Below, piece after piece: positions 34,766 through 44,694 of a DNA stretch of 54,253 nt (the first letter of the stretch is position 1; each line of letters opens with the position of its first letter). Below the pieces are notes generated by a model. That model saw only the letters and a program-made list of their open reading frames with translations. It had not been told where the DNA came from and did not search any database. This stretch comes from Dehalococcoidia bacterium (GTDB lineage Bacteria; Chloroflexota; Dehalococcoidia; Dehalococcoidales; W498): contig DUFC01000003.1 of assembly GCA_011191875.1 (NCBI GenBank), positions 1 through 54,253 on the forward strand, written 5' to 3'. A program made the translations under genes and the position numbers.

Positions 34766-36591
34766 GTATAAAGAGCGGATATTTTAACAAACACCTGCAT
34801 GTGGACCTTACCAAGGGCACTGCCGAGCACCAGGACATATCGGATGCCTTCCTCGAAAAGTATATAGGGGGGCGCGGCTTTGGTGCCAAACTGGTCTGGG
34901 ACAATCTGAAGAAGCATGATTTCAGGGTAGACCCCCTCGGTCCGGAGAATCTCCTGGTTATCGCCCCGGGACCTCTAACCGGGGTTTACCTACCCTCGTC
35001 GGGAAAGACCTCCTTTGCTGCCATTTCACCAGCAACTGGACTCTATGGTGATTCCTCTATGGGCGGTGGCTTCGGTGTCGAACTGCGGCAGACGGGAGTA
35101 GATGTTCTGTCTATTACCGGCAGGGCGCCAGAATTATCAGTACTATTCATCGACAACGGTGAAACTACTGTACTTCCCACGCCTGAACTGAAGGAGAAAA
35201 GCTGTCTGGAAGCTGAAGGAATTATCAAAGAACGACTGGGCACCTATGCTATCCATGTTGCTACCATTGGTGTGGCTGGAGAGAACATGGTGAACTTTGC
35301 CTGTGTCAACGCTGACTGGAGCCGCAATGCGGGGAGAACGGGAATTGGCACAATCATGGGAGCGAAGAACCTCAAGGCGATTGTGGTACGGGGACACAAA
35401 GACCTCCCAGCCCATGATGTTAGCGGGCTAATGGAGGAAGCTGACAAAGCTTACAAATACTTAAAGGAACATAAATATTTCAGTATGTGGCAACAGGAAG
35501 GCTTGATGAATATCATAGAGTACGCCAACGAGAAGGGGATACTGCCGGTATGCAATTTCAAGGATACCGTTTTTGCCAAGCATAACCAGATTAACGGGGC
35601 GACAATGCTGGCTCACTATAAGATAGGTGATAGTGCATGTTTTTCATGTTCCATGTGTTGCGGTAATATTTGTCTAGTGAAGAATGGTAAATATACAGGG
35701 ACGATAATTGAGGGTCCAGAATATGAATCATGCGCCATGCTAGGACCCAACTTAGGAATTGACAATTTCGCAGCTATACTTTCCGCAATCCGACTTTGTG
35801 ATGAACTGGGGGTAGATACAATTTCTACAGGTAACATTGTGGGAGCCGTGATAGAAGGGTACGAGAGGGGAATATTATCGCTCTCCGACCTCGATGGCAG
35901 TGAGATCACCTGGGGAGATGAAGATGCGATATTAGAACTGATACAAAAAATAGCTGACCGGCAGGGCATCGGTAACATTCTTGCCGATGGGTCTCGCCGT
36001 ATTATCGAGAAGTGGCCTGAAATGGATAAAATCATCCTTCAAGTCAAGGGTCTTGAGCAGTCGGCTTACGATAGCCGCGCTGGCATTACCATGGGACTGG
36101 GATATGCTACCTCAGACATAGGGGCACATCACACACGGGCATGGACAGTTGCCAAGGAAATAGAAGAGGGTCAGAACTGGTCTGATGATGAGAAGGTTGG
36201 CATCGTAATTTATCACCAGAAAGTGCGCCCATTATTTGACATGCTCGGTGTTTGCCGCTTGCCTTGGATAGAACTGGGGTTGAACGAACGGCACTATGAG
36301 AATTTCTACAAATGCGTGACGGGAAAGGAAGCATCCCTCGAGCAGCTTCTGGAGCTCTCTAATGACATCTATAACCTAACACGCTTGATAAATACCCGCC
36401 TTGGCACGACTCGCAAAGACGATAGCCTTCCCTACAAGGTTTGGGCTAATCCTCCTCTCACGGGTCCGAATGTGGGCAAGGTGATTGACCAGGAAGACTT
36501 CCAGAAGCTTCTTTCTTTGTATTATCAAAAGCGTGGCTGGGACGAAGACGGCATTCCCCCCACTGGACTAGAAAGCAAGTTTGAAGATTAA
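34762..36591 (+). CDS. Aldehyde ferredoxin oxidoreductase family protein (tungsten/molybdenum)
   Basis: A 609-residue oxidoreductase of the AOR family. It oxidises aldehydes to acids, or the reverse, with a W-bis-pyranopterin centre and a [4Fe-4S] cluster. The N-terminal domain has GGRGFGAKLVWD and TGLYGDSSMGGGFGVELRQTG. The cluster ligands are C293, C296 and C300 (SACFSCSMCCG) with C498 in GVCRLPW. GITMGLGYATSDIGAHHTRAW is the pterin/substrate region. The ferredoxin upstream overlaps it by 4 bases and is its probable electron partner. Which aldehyde it uses is unknown. Confidence 0.93.
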   Translation: MSIKSGYFNKHLHVDLTKGTAEHQDISDAFLEKYIGGRGFGAKLVWDNLKKHDFRVDPLGPENLLVIAPGPLTGVYLPSSGKTSFAAISPATGLYGDSSMGGGFGVELRQTGVDVLSITGRAPELSVLFIDNGETTVLPTPELKEKSCLEAEGIIKERLGTYAIHVATIGVAGENMVNFACVNADWSRNAGRTGIGTIMGAKNLKAIVVRGHKDLPAHDVSGLMEEADKAYKYLKEHKYFSMWQQEGLMNIIEYANEKGILPVCNFKDTVFAKHNQINGATMLAHYKIGDSACFSCSMCCGNICLVKNGKYTGTIIEGPEYESCAMLGPNLGIDNFAAILSAIRLCDELGVDTISTGNIVGAVIEGYERGILSLSDLDGSEITWGDEDAILELIQKIADRQGIGNILADGSRRIIEKWPEMDKIILQVKGLEQSAYDSRAGITMGLGYATSDIGAHHTRAWTVAKEIEEGQNWSDDEKVGIVIYHQKVRPLFDMLGVCRLPWIELGLNERHYENFYKCVTGKEASLEQLLELSNDIYNLTRLINTRLGTTRKDDSLPYKVWANPPLTGPNVGKVIDQEDFQKLLSLYYQKRGWDEDGIPPTGLESKFED

Positions 36592-36862
36592 CCTTTACAA
36601 TGCTGGTAGAGAAGGAGAACAAGTTTTTACACTTCCATGCTGTACATTTGATTTATGCTTTGGTGCCCTTACAATTTCCAGTATCATCATTAGCTGGATA
36701 GCTTCTATTGGCTTTGTTCTTGGTTAGCTCATCTCAGAGCTTGGGCTTATACTGTGGATGCTCATGCGCAGAATGATAACGGCACCTCATCCAGAAAGCC
36801 TTTCCCTATTGCTTCATCTTAGTCTAGATATTTAGCTCTGATAGTGGTCAACTACCACTAGT
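36592..36862. other. Gap after AOR, nothing recognised
   Basis: About 270 bases between the AOR stop and the end of the interrupted pseudopilin frame. No gene or convincing terminator was seen. Confidence 0.4.
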
Positions 36863-37228
36863 TCATAACCCATCTTCATCCTGATAAATTGTTCCCTCAC
36901 TATCCCACTTATAGTAGAATTCAGTCTTAGCCGAAAGTAGATAGTCTGCAAAGTCAAACTCTCCAGGCTTACCTGACAGGTCATTCGTCCAACAATCTCA
37001 GTAGTGCGCCACCGTAGTTAGGTTATTGTCAGCCATCCCCGCAGTCATTGCCAGATTCACATTGTGTAGCTCAGTTTGCATTGCCTCAGTCTTACCCGCA
37101 CCAATGAATTTGCCAATACTGGGCACCGCGACTGCTGATAGAACACCAAGGATGGCTACCACTACCAGCAGCTCAATCAGCGTGAAGCCTTTTTGACCGC
37201 AACGAAAGCTCTTTAAAAAGCTTCTCAC
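36863..37228 (-). pseudogene. Type IV pilin-like protein interrupted by an in-frame TGA
   Basis: Begins at GTG 37228 (GGAGGTG 9 bases upstream) with a prepilin leader ending QKG, then FTLIELLVVVAILGVLSAVAVPSIGKFIG, the class III/IV pilin N-terminal helix with Glu5. The frame hits TGA at 36998-37000 after TTVAHY, leaving 76 residues. It then stays open to a TGA at 36863, encoding DCWTNDLSGKPGEFDFADYLL followed by KTEFYYKWDSEGTIYQDEDG, the usual pilin C-terminal beta region. The full protein would be about 121 residues. One base change explains the break. No other pilus genes are in the window, so it may have been a lone pseudopilin. Confidence 0.75.
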
Positions 37229-37646
37229 TTCTATTATCACCTCCACTTCTTACTGTCTAGCTAACCTTTAGCTATGTGAGTCTATACTATGTGATAGCTT
37301 GTTACTATATCAATGGTCTATTAGTACTGGCGAAAATGGTACTTTATTGCTGACCTCTCGGTTGCCTTGTGTCCCTAAAAAATAGTTTCAGGATGGCAAG
37401 TTAAAGAAAGAAAAGATAGTAGTAATCATCTTGACCCTTACAATTTAGCCAATTACTCTTTTGTTAGTTGGAGTGTGTATGGTGTGGTGGGTTAATAACA
37501 GGGAGCTAATCAAGATGCGAGCGGCAATCTTCACCCTCCCCCAAGCACTTTTTCATACAAATAATGTAGAACCATTGGTATGCTTCCCTTGACATAGCTT
37601 CGTCCTTTATCTACACTTAGAAAAACGGCTTTTGGAGATTACTTCA
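37229..37646. other. Gap between divergent pseudopilin and zinc-ribbon genes
   Basis: About 418 bases. It carries the ribosome site of the pseudopilin (GGAGGTG near 37238-37244) and TTGGAG for the zinc-ribbon gene (37633-37638). No promoter with good spacing was found. Confidence 0.4.
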
Positions 37647-38066
37647 GTGAAGTGTCCTACCTGCAACAATTTAATGATAGTTGTTGAGCATAACGAGATT
37701 GAACTTGATTACTGTACTAACTGCCAGGGGGTATGGTTCGATTCTGAAGAGCTTGAGCTACTGCTGGAGTCCATAAGCCTAGAGAGCCTAAACCTGTTCC
37801 TCAATAATATCATCAACTTTCCGGAAGCCAAGTCATCAGAGAAGAAGCGAAGGTGCCCCATCTGCGGTCAAAAAATGAGGAAAACAACCATAGGTCAACA
37901 ACCTGATATACTAATCGATGTTTGCCAACAGGGACATGGTATGTGGTTTGACAGTGGGGAGGTTGGTCAGTTGATAACACAGTTGCTTGATAAACCATCT
38001 GAGAGGGCAGATACCCAAGGACGCGTTATTACCTTCTTGGGAGAAGTATTCAGAGCCCGTGACTAA
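37647..38066 (+). CDS. Double zinc-ribbon (TFIIB-type) protein
   Basis: A 139-residue protein with two zf-TFIIB modules. The first is CPTCNNLMIVVEHNEIELDYC with TNCQGVWFDSEELELLLE. The second is CPICGQKMRKTTI with DVCQQGHGMWFDSGEVGQLI. Each binds a zinc with CxxC...CxxC/H ligands. The function is unknown. Start is GTG 37647 with TTGGAG 8 bases before; the TTG at 37632 would overlap that ribosome site. It lies upstream of the LemA-HtpX pair and may belong to the same stress/quality-control cluster. Confidence 0.85.
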   Translation: MKCPTCNNLMIVVEHNEIELDYCTNCQGVWFDSEELELLLESISLESLNLFLNNIINFPEAKSSEKKRRCPICGQKMRKTTIGQQPDILIDVCQQGHGMWFDSGEVGQLITQLLDKPSERADTQGRVITFLGEVFRARD

Positions 38067-38184
38067 GCCAGTCCAGGAAGAGACAGTCGGAATAGGGCAT
38101 TTATCTATTTACCAGTAGTCCGGGGGACCCTAGTTATGGGAATCCCCGACAGCTATAAAAAGGAAATTGTTTTGGAGGTGTTTC

Positions 38185-38748
38185 ATGATTGCGGTCTATA
38201 TCATCATTGGCATCGTAGTGATTCTTCTTTTCTTCTTCTTCGGAACCTACAACAGCCTGGTAAGGCTGCGCAACCGGGTAAAGAACGCCTGGGCACAGAT
38301 CGATGTTCAGCTCAAGAGGAGGCATGACCTTATCCCCAACCTTGTAGAGACAGCTAAGGGTTACATGAGGCATGAGCGAGAGACATTAGAAGCAGTTACC
38401 AATGCCCGAAACCTGGCACAGAAGGCAATCGGCACCGGTGTTGGTGCCCAGTCCCAAGCTGAGGCTGGACTCAGTGGTGCCTTGTCCAGACTGTTGGCCG
38501 TGGTTGAGAATTACCCTGACCTGAAAGCCAGCCAGAACTTCCTCGCTCTCCAGGAAGAGTTGACTTCAACTGAGAACAAGATAAGCTTTTCACGCCAGTT
38601 CTATAACGATTCAGTACTGAATTATAACAATAAGACTCACATGTTTCCTTCTAACATAATAGCCGGCATGACTGGTTTCAAGGCAAGCGAATTCTTCGAG
38701 GTTACTGTAGCCGAGGAGAGAATTGCGCCCAAGGTTAGTTTCACTTAA
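38185..38748 (+). CDS. lemA: LemA family membrane protein
   Basis: A 187-residue protein with an N-terminal helix (VYIIIGIVVILLFFFFGTYNSL) and the LemA signature NRVKNAWAQIDVQLKRRHDLIPNLVETAKGYM, then ALSRLLAVVENYPDLKASQNFLALQEELTSTENKISFSRQFYNDSV. Function poorly known; in several bacteria it is a membrane scaffold. Start ATG 38185 (GGAGG 6 bases upstream) is preferred over TTG 38167. It is paired with HtpX 17 bases downstream, a common arrangement. Confidence 0.93.
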   Translation: MIAVYIIIGIVVILLFFFFGTYNSLVRLRNRVKNAWAQIDVQLKRRHDLIPNLVETAKGYMRHERETLEAVTNARNLAQKAIGTGVGAQSQAEAGLSGALSRLLAVVENYPDLKASQNFLALQEELTSTENKISFSRQFYNDSVLNYNNKTHMFPSNIIAGMTGFKASEFFEVTVAEERIAPKVSFT

Positions 38749-38765
38749 CCCGGAGATGCTCAACT

Positions 38766-39980
38766 ATGTGGGAACAGATTAGGTCTAACCAGATAAGGTC
38801 GGTAATACTGGTAGCAGCGATGGCAGTGTTGCTGCTTTTAATTGGCTATTTCCTGGGAGTAGCCTTCATGGATAACGGTATTGGCGGCCTGGTCATAGCC
38901 TTCGTGATATGGGCAGTGATGAATTTGATTGCCTTTTTCCAGGGTGACAGTATATTACTAGCATTATCCAGAGCCAGGAAAATAAAGCGCGATGACCATC
39001 CCCGCCTCTATAACATAGTCGAGGAAATGAAGATTGCCTCGGGCCTGGAGAAAATGCCCGATATCTACATTATCGACGACCCAGCGCTGAATGCATTCGC
39101 CACCGGACGGGGTCCCAAGCGGGCTGCTGTTGCTGTAACCTCAGGTCTTCTGCAAAAGCTCAACCGTGATGAACTGCAGGGGGTCATCGCCCACGAAGTA
39201 TCTCATATCAAGAACCGGGATGTGCTACTGATGGCATTGTGCGGTGTTCTTCTTGGGACTATTGTTATTCTAGCCTGGTACGCAACGCACTTGCTCTTCT
39301 TCGGCTCCATGTTTGGTGGCAGGAGAAGCTCCTCATCGGGAGGCGGCCAAGCGCAGTTGATAATCCTTGCCGTAGGAATCGTCTTGATGATACTGGCGCC
39401 AATTATTGCTCAATTGATATACTTTGCCATTTCCAGGAAGAGGGAATACCTGGCCGATGCCTCCTCTGCTCTGTATACCAGATACCCGGATGGACTGGCC
39501 TCGGCACTGGAAAAGATTGCCGGTTCAACCACACAACTAAAATCGGCTAACAAGGCTTCAGCCCCAATGTACATCATTAATCCCTTCCGTAAGAAAGGAA
39601 GAGCGGCTACCGATCTCACCAGCACCCACCCCCCTATTTCAGAGCGTGTACGTATACTACGCTCCATGGCCGGCGGCGCCTCCTTTGCCGACTACAACAA
39701 TGCTTTCCGCGGTGTTCACAAGGGTGGCAAGGGGATTATTTCAGCCTCTGCCATCGCCAGTGCTGGTGCCGTCGGGCTACGGGCAGCAGAGCAAGAAGAT
39801 GCGATGAGAGAAACCGAACCAGGTAAAGTAGAACGCTCTCGCCAAGTCTCAGACCTGATGTGGCAGCTTAACAACTATAGAACTATCACCTGCGATTGTG
39901 GCACGAAGTTAAAGGTGCCCCCCAAACTCAAAAAGTCTAGTGTTAAATGTCCACACTGCGGCAGAATCAATAATATCTAA
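38766..39980 (+). CDS. HtpX-like M48 zinc metalloprotease with C-terminal zinc ribbon
   Basis: A 404-residue membrane protease. Two N-terminal helices (about 13-65) lead to the catalytic domain with HEVSH in GVIAHEVSHIKNRD (about residues 138-151), two more helices (158-180, 195-220), then KREYLADASSALYTRYPDG with the third zinc ligand. Near the end is CDCGTKLKVPPKLKKSSVKCPHCGR, a zinc ribbon that is not part of classic HtpX and may bind targets or regulate it. The family degrades damaged membrane proteins. LemA is the adjacent partner. Confidence 0.9.
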   Translation: MWEQIRSNQIRSVILVAAMAVLLLLIGYFLGVAFMDNGIGGLVIAFVIWAVMNLIAFFQGDSILLALSRARKIKRDDHPRLYNIVEEMKIASGLEKMPDIYIIDDPALNAFATGRGPKRAAVAVTSGLLQKLNRDELQGVIAHEVSHIKNRDVLLMALCGVLLGTIVILAWYATHLLFFGSMFGGRRSSSSGGGQAQLIILAVGIVLMILAPIIAQLIYFAISRKREYLADASSALYTRYPDGLASALEKIAGSTTQLKSANKASAPMYIINPFRKKGRAATDLTSTHPPISERVRILRSMAGGASFADYNNAFRGVHKGGKGIISASAIASAGAVGLRAAEQEDAMRETEPGKVERSRQVSDLMWQLNNYRTITCDCGTKLKVPPKLKKSSVKCPHCGRINNI

Positions 39981-40334
39981 GACGGAGTGGGGTAATAGTA
40001 ATCAGCCCGATGAAGACTTAGACCGTTCAGTGTTTGAACTCTTATCTACGCGATTTCTAAAAACAAAACCCATCGGTAATACAATATATCACAGGATTAT
40101 CCGTGCTACTGCAAATAGCAATAAACTCCAATACTTCTCACAACACCTACACTAGTAGTAGCCAAACTATTCCCCCAGTACTATTTACTAGTTAAATTAA
40201 GTACTTTTGGATGATTCACTATATAGCCTATATTGTCTACAATATTTATAAACGGACTTTTCTTCTCGAATTTACGGAAATGTCGCCATCGCATCGATAA
40301 GCAAGCCGATTATGAAACTAGTGGGATTTTTTAT
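39981..40334. other. Gap between HtpX and the HD-GYP gene
   Basis: About 354 bases. No gene or well-spaced promoter was found. An in-frame ATG at 40233 extends the HD-GYP frame backwards but adds basic, unconserved sequence, so ATG 40335 is used. Confidence 0.4.
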
Positions 40335-41282
40335 ATGTCAGACATAACTGAGATAGTTCAGACTGCAACTAAACCGCTGACTGTCCATAAAGTCAAAGAA
40401 CGAACCAAATCGGCACGGTGGAACGTAAACACCGTAATAATCGCCTTCACAGTTTTAGCGGTGGTTATTTTCATGCAATTCCAAGGTATTGCAATTGAGA
40501 TTGTGGGATCGGTTGCTATTTTTGGATTATCAATGATTTGGCTGACTAGCTGGATACAGGCTAAGAAAACATATAAAGTTTTTTACGAACAAGAGTTACA
40601 ACAACTTCAAAATCTTGTTCTGTTAGCGCAAGAGAAGCAGAATAACGGTAACAACATACTGGGTACAATCCATGCTTTAGCAGCTACTGTCGACGCAAAG
40701 GATCATTATACTTATGGTCACTCGGAGAAGGTGGCTAAATATGCCACAGCAATTGCGCAAGAACTCGGATATTCCTAGGATAGTCTTGAGTCAGTCCGTG
40801 TTGCTGCATTACTACACGATATCGGGAAGATCGGAATCCCCGACCACCTGCTGGGTAAGTCTAGACCTTTAAGTCCTAAGGAATGGGAAGTAATGCGTAG
40901 CCACCCAGATTTAGGAGTAGCTATCCTCAAACACATCGACGCCATTAAGGACTGCTTGGTAGCTGTACTACACCACCACGAATGCTATGATGGCAGTGGC
41001 TACCCCGCAGTTTTGAGGGGTGAAGATATTCCACTCAACGCACGCATCCTGACTGTGGCCGATGCCTACGACGCTATGACCTCAGAACGACCTTACCGAT
41101 GTGGTATAATGACATGTGAGCAAGCCTTGGCAGAACTGACGCGCTGCGCTGGCAAACAATTTGACCCCAGAGTTGTTGAGGTCCTTGCTAGCCTCTTTGA
41201 GGAGCCCAAGCTAGTAGAAATGAGATTCGAACGAAGCCCAGCTACTGCGATTGATCGATCGAAGGTCGCTTTACTACATTAG
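40335..41282 (+). pseudogene. Membrane HD-GYP domain protein interrupted by an in-frame TAG
   Basis: From ATG 40335 the frame encodes two membrane helices (about residues 35-80) and HALAATVDAKDHYTYGHSEKVAKYATAIAQELGYS, then TAG at 40776-40778. The same frame continues with DSLESVRVAALLHDIGKIGIPDHLLGK, VMRSHPDLG, HHHECYDGSGYP and ILTVADAYDAMTSERPY to a TAA at 41282, holding all remaining HD-GYP motifs. HD-GYP enzymes hydrolyse cyclic di-GMP. In the family the position of the stop is usually Glu or Gln (LGxSEDxLE), so GAG or CAG to TAG is likely. The 148-residue head alone lacks the catalytic HD. It might be a recent pseudogene or suppressed. Confidence 0.8.
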
Positions 41283-41422
41283 AGGGAACTAGAAGGTAAA
41301 TTTCAAACACATGAGATAGAGGCGGTGCTTTATAGAAAGCCTGCCGGTTATTTTAAAGAATAAATCCAGCCCAGCGTAACCACTGTTGATGCCTATTAGC
41401 TAGACTCATTTTATTTACCCGT

Positions 41423-42457
41423 TTAATTTACCCTATCTTCAATTATTCCTCCGCCCAAGACAATATCACCCTGATAGAAGACTATGGCTTGCCCGGGAGT
41501 AATTGCCCTTTGAGGCTGATTAAAGTTTATCTCCACCACCCCGTCTCTGGAGTGAAGTGTGGCTTCTACTTCAGACGACTTATAGCGAATTTTAGCCATT
41601 ATATTTATAGGCTCTTTAGGAATCTCCCCCGATACCCAGCTTAGCTTACCGGCAATAAGGTTATCACTTAATAGCTGGTCTTGAGTGCCTACTATCAATC
41701 GGTTAGTGACAGTATCAAGCTTTATTACAAATAGGCGCTCATCGGAAGCAAGCCCTAGACCTTGGTGTTGCCCTACCGTATATTGGGCTAAACCTTTGTG
41801 CCTGCCTAAAACCTTGCCCTTAGTATCAACAATGTCCCCTGGTTCAAGGGGGATATGCTTGGCTATGAATAACCGATAGTTGTTATCAGGGATAAAGCAA
41901 ACATCCTGGCTGTCATGCCTTGAACTGGTAGGCAAGCCCTGTTGGCTAGCCAGCCTCCTTACTTCCACCTTGTGGAGGTTACCTAATGGCAGGATCAAGT
42001 GCTCAAGCTCACTCTGTCCCAGAGTGTAGAGGAAGTAAGACTGGTCCTTAGTCAGGTCAACTGCTTTCAGCAGGCGATAACCATTCTGGGAGGGCTCAAT
42101 TCTGGCATAGTGACCAGTGGCCAAGTAGTCTGCCCCCATTTCAAGCGCCTTGTTCATGAGGAGACCAAATTTGATATGCTGGTTGCAAACAATACATGGG
42201 TTTGGGGTGCGTCCCAGGCTATACTCCTGACAGAAGTAGTTAATAACGAGGCTCTGAAATTCTGACTCAAGGATGAGTTTGTGGAGGGGGATGTCCAGTA
42301 GCTGACAAGTGCGCTCCAAATCTGGGCTAGGGTTGTGGTCAGACCATAGCTGCATATAGACACCGCTAACCCCATAGCCAGCTTCTTTCAATAATGCCGC
42401 CGCCAGTGATGAATCCACCCCACCACTCATAGCTACAAAAACTCGCCCCTTACTCAC
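41423..42457 (-). CDS. mnmA: tRNA-specific 2-thiouridylase
   Basis: Adds sulfur to U34 of tRNA-Lys, -Glu and -Gln. The 344-residue protein has the PP-loop VFVAMSGGVDSSLAAALLKEAGY at its N-terminus, the catalytic Cys in TPNPCIVCNQHIKFG (about residue 90) and the second in HDSQDVCFIPD (about residue 187), GHYARIE, and C-terminal beta domain ending in AITPGQAIVFYQGDIVLGGGII. GTG start overlaps the tmk stop by 8 bases. Last gene of the pdxS operon. Confidence 0.95.
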   Translation of the reverse strand: MSKGRVFVAMSGGVDSSLAAALLKEAGYGVSGVYMQLWSDHNPSPDLERTCQLLDIPLHKLILESEFQSLVINYFCQEYSLGRTPNPCIVCNQHIKFGLLMNKALEMGADYLATGHYARIEPSQNGYRLLKAVDLTKDQSYFLYTLGQSELEHLILPLGNLHKVEVRRLASQQGLPTSSRHDSQDVCFIPDNNYRLFIAKHIPLEPGDIVDTKGKVLGRHKGLAQYTVGQHQGLGLASDERLFVIKLDTVTNRLIVGTQDQLLSDNLIAGKLSWVSGEIPKEPINIMAKIRYKSSEVEATLHSRDGVVEINFNQPQRAITPGQAIVFYQGDIVLGGGIIEDRVN

Positions 42458-43085
42458 GCTTCAAACCCCACTCGGAAAGCAGTTGGCTTACCCTTTGCCA
42501 GATAATCTGAGCTATTTTCGTTTTTGATTGGCTGGCATCCACCACCAGCCAGCGTTGTGGGTCATTAGTGGCCATTTTTAAATAACCCTCCCGCACCCTC
42601 TGGTGAAAGGCTATATCCTCCTGCTCAAAGCGGTCTTGCTTTCTGGCTCCTTTACGGGCCAGCCCTGCCTCTGCCGGCATATCCAGCAGAACGGTCAGGT
42701 CAGGCTTTAATCCCAGAGTGGCACTATTGTTGATAGCCGTGACCACTTCTAAATCTAATCCCCGCCCATAGCCTTGATAGGCAGTAGTAGAATCGGCATA
42801 GCGGTCACAGATAACTACCTTCCCATTTTCCAGATTGGGCTGGATTATCCAAGTTACTGATTGGGCACGTGAGGCGTTGAATAGAAGTAGCTCGGTTAGT
42901 GGTGATATATCTGTACCTTCAGTCCACTTTAGCCAGCGAGCTATCCTCATACCAAGGGGAGTGCCACCCGGTTCGTGAGTTAGAACTACCGGAATAGCCA
43001 ACTGTGATAGCCTCCTATACAATGCCTTAGCCTGGACACTCTTGCCGCACCCTTCCACACCCTCAAAGGTTATGAATAAAGACAT
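42450..43085 (-). CDS. tmk: Thymidylate kinase
   Basis: Phosphorylates dTMP to dTDP. The 211-residue protein begins FITFEGVEGCGKSVQAKALYRRL, a P-loop with Gly-Cys-Gly-Lys-Ser. It continues with THEPGGTPLG (dTMP contacts) and KVVICDRYADSTTAYQGYGRGLD (the DRY motif). The LID region is PAEAGLARKGARKQDRFE. Nearby genes mnmA and the R3H ATPase are on the same strand. Confidence 0.94.
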   Translation of the reverse strand: MSLFITFEGVEGCGKSVQAKALYRRLSQLAIPVVLTHEPGGTPLGMRIARWLKWTEGTDISPLTELLLFNASRAQSVTWIIQPNLENGKVVICDRYADSTTAYQGYGRGLDLEVVTAINNSATLGLKPDLTVLLDMPAEAGLARKGARKQDRFEQEDIAFHQRVREGYLKMATNDPQRWLVVDASQSKTKIAQIIWQRVSQLLSEWGLKRE

Positions 43086-43148
43086 GATTACCTACTTGGT
43101 TTTGTACAGTGTTAGTATATATGAGATTATTTACTAACCCCTCACCCT

Positions 43149-44672
43149 TTACTCTTTGTAAATCCTCACCCGTCTATTGGGGTCTTTGCCCAGGCTGTGT
43201 GAGGAAAGGTCATTTCTTTCGGCTATCAGGTGCTGCAGGCGCCGAATATAGGCGCTCTGGGCGCTGAGTTCTACTGTTTCCAGACCATTCTTTACCTGGC
43301 TAACGGCTTCTTCTGCCTCACCAAGAGCAAGCTTGAGGTAGTCTGTTTTATCTGTGCTATTGGTGGGGTAGATAGTATTTAAAAGCTGCCTGATTTGAGG
43401 CGGGGTGTTGCTTTTAAGGACATAGATGGGTAGGTTAGCCGCTTCGGCATCCTTAACCTTTTGTGGTCTTCGCCGATAGTAGCTTTTAGTGGTTACAAAC
43501 AGGTTGGCATGACTTGGATTATTAACTATATCCAGGCTCAATTGCATCTCTTTTACTCCCTGTTCCAGCCGCCCCCGATTTACACCGAAGAGATAGAGCT
43601 TGGGTAGATTATTCTCTCGGGTCAGTGGCTTAGCTCTAGCAGTTTTCTTAGCAGTAGTAACTGGCTCTTGTTTTTCTATTCTGACCTCTCCTGCCTCATC
43701 TAACCAGCGAATCTCAGTAGCTGCAGGTCGCCCACGCAGGATAGCATTAACCGCCTCTCCGACATCGGGATGAATGGCTACTTTATCCCAGTCCTGAATT
43801 TCAACGACAATATTAAAGGTCGGTAGTGACATACGCTCTAGCACCGATTTCTGGGTGCCCCTTCGCTTTGCCTCTTCATCGCCTAGGGTTACTGTCTGGA
43901 TACCACCAATGAGGTCAGCCAGGGTAGGGTTCATCATCAAGTTGTCTAATGTATTACCGTGAGCAGTGCCTACCAGTTGAACCCCACGTTCAGCAATGGT
44001 TCTAGCCGCCTGAGCCTCAAGCTCGGTACCAATCTCATCAATAACGATCACCTCAGGCATATGGTTTTCCACAGCTTCAATCATTACTGCGTGCTGCATG
44101 GTAGGGGTGGTTACCTGCATCCGACGGGCGTGCCCAATAGCCGGGTGGGGAATATCACCATCACCAGCAATCTCATTTGAAGTATCAACAATAATAACCC
44201 GTTTATTGAGGTCATCAGCTAGCACCCGGGCTACCTCACGAAGCATCGTTGTTTTACCTACCCCGGGACGACCTAGCAGTAAGACACTTTTACCTGACTC
44301 AACAAGGTCTTCTATAACTTTTATGGTGCCAAAGACAGCTCTTCCCACGCGGCAGGTCAGCCCAACAATGCGCCCCTTGCGATTACGGATAGCCGATATG
44401 CGATGTAAAGTGCGCTCGATTCCAGCCCGGTTGTCGTCTCCGAAGCTAGCAATACGTGAGACTACATACTCTATTTCCTCTTCGCCGACTTCTTTAGGGT
44501 TAAGAACTACTTCCTGATGAGGGAATCGAGCTTCAGGTAGGCGACCTAAGTCTAAAACTACTTCTAGTAGTTCACTAATGTTCTCTTGCTGGCATAATGG
44601 CTGGTGAATATGTGGTGGTAAAATGTCAAGTAAAGCATCCAAGTCATCTGTAATTACTTTCTGCAAAAACAT
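43149..44672 (-). CDS. R3H domain-containing AAA ATPase (Ycf45/SpoIIIAA-like)
   Basis: A 507-residue protein. The N-terminal region has GRLPEARFP; the middle is an AAA-type ATPase with [21 protein letters not shown] (Walker A), [18 protein letters not shown] and [35 protein letters not shown] (Walker B and following motif). The C-terminus [30 protein letters not shown] is an R3H nucleic-acid-binding domain. It resembles cyanobacterial/plastid Ycf45 and SpoIIIAA. GGGAGG abuts the ATG 44672; the TTG two codons later (44666) has better spacing and may be the true start. Probable RNA or single-stranded DNA partner. Confidence 0.9.
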   Translation of the reverse strand: MFLQKVITDDLDALLDILPPHIHQPLCQQENISELLEVVLDLGRLPEARFPHQEVVLNPKEVGEEEIEYVVSRIASFGDDNRAGIERTLHRISAIRNRKGRIVGLTCRVGRAVFGTIKVIEDLVESGKSVLLLGRPGVGKTTMLREVARVLADDLNKRVIIVDTSNEIAGDGDIPHPAIGHARRMQVTTPTMQHAVMIEAVENHMPEVIVIDEIGTELEAQAARTIAERGVQLVGTAHGNTLDNLMMNPTLADLIGGIQTVTLGDEEAKRRGTQKSVLERMSLPTFNIVVEIQDWDKVAIHPDVGEAVNAILRGRPAATEIRWLDEAGEVRIEKQEPVTTAKKTARAKPLTRENNLPKLYLFGVNRGRLEQGVKEMQLSLDIVNNPSHANLFVTTKSYYRRRPQKVKDAEAANLPIYVLKSNTPPQIRQLLNTIYPTNSTDKTDYLKLALGEAEEAVSQVKNGLETVELSAQSAYIRRLQHLIAERNDLSSHSLGKDPNRRVRIYKE

Positions 44673-44694
44673 CCTCCCAAGTATGCTTTATTTA

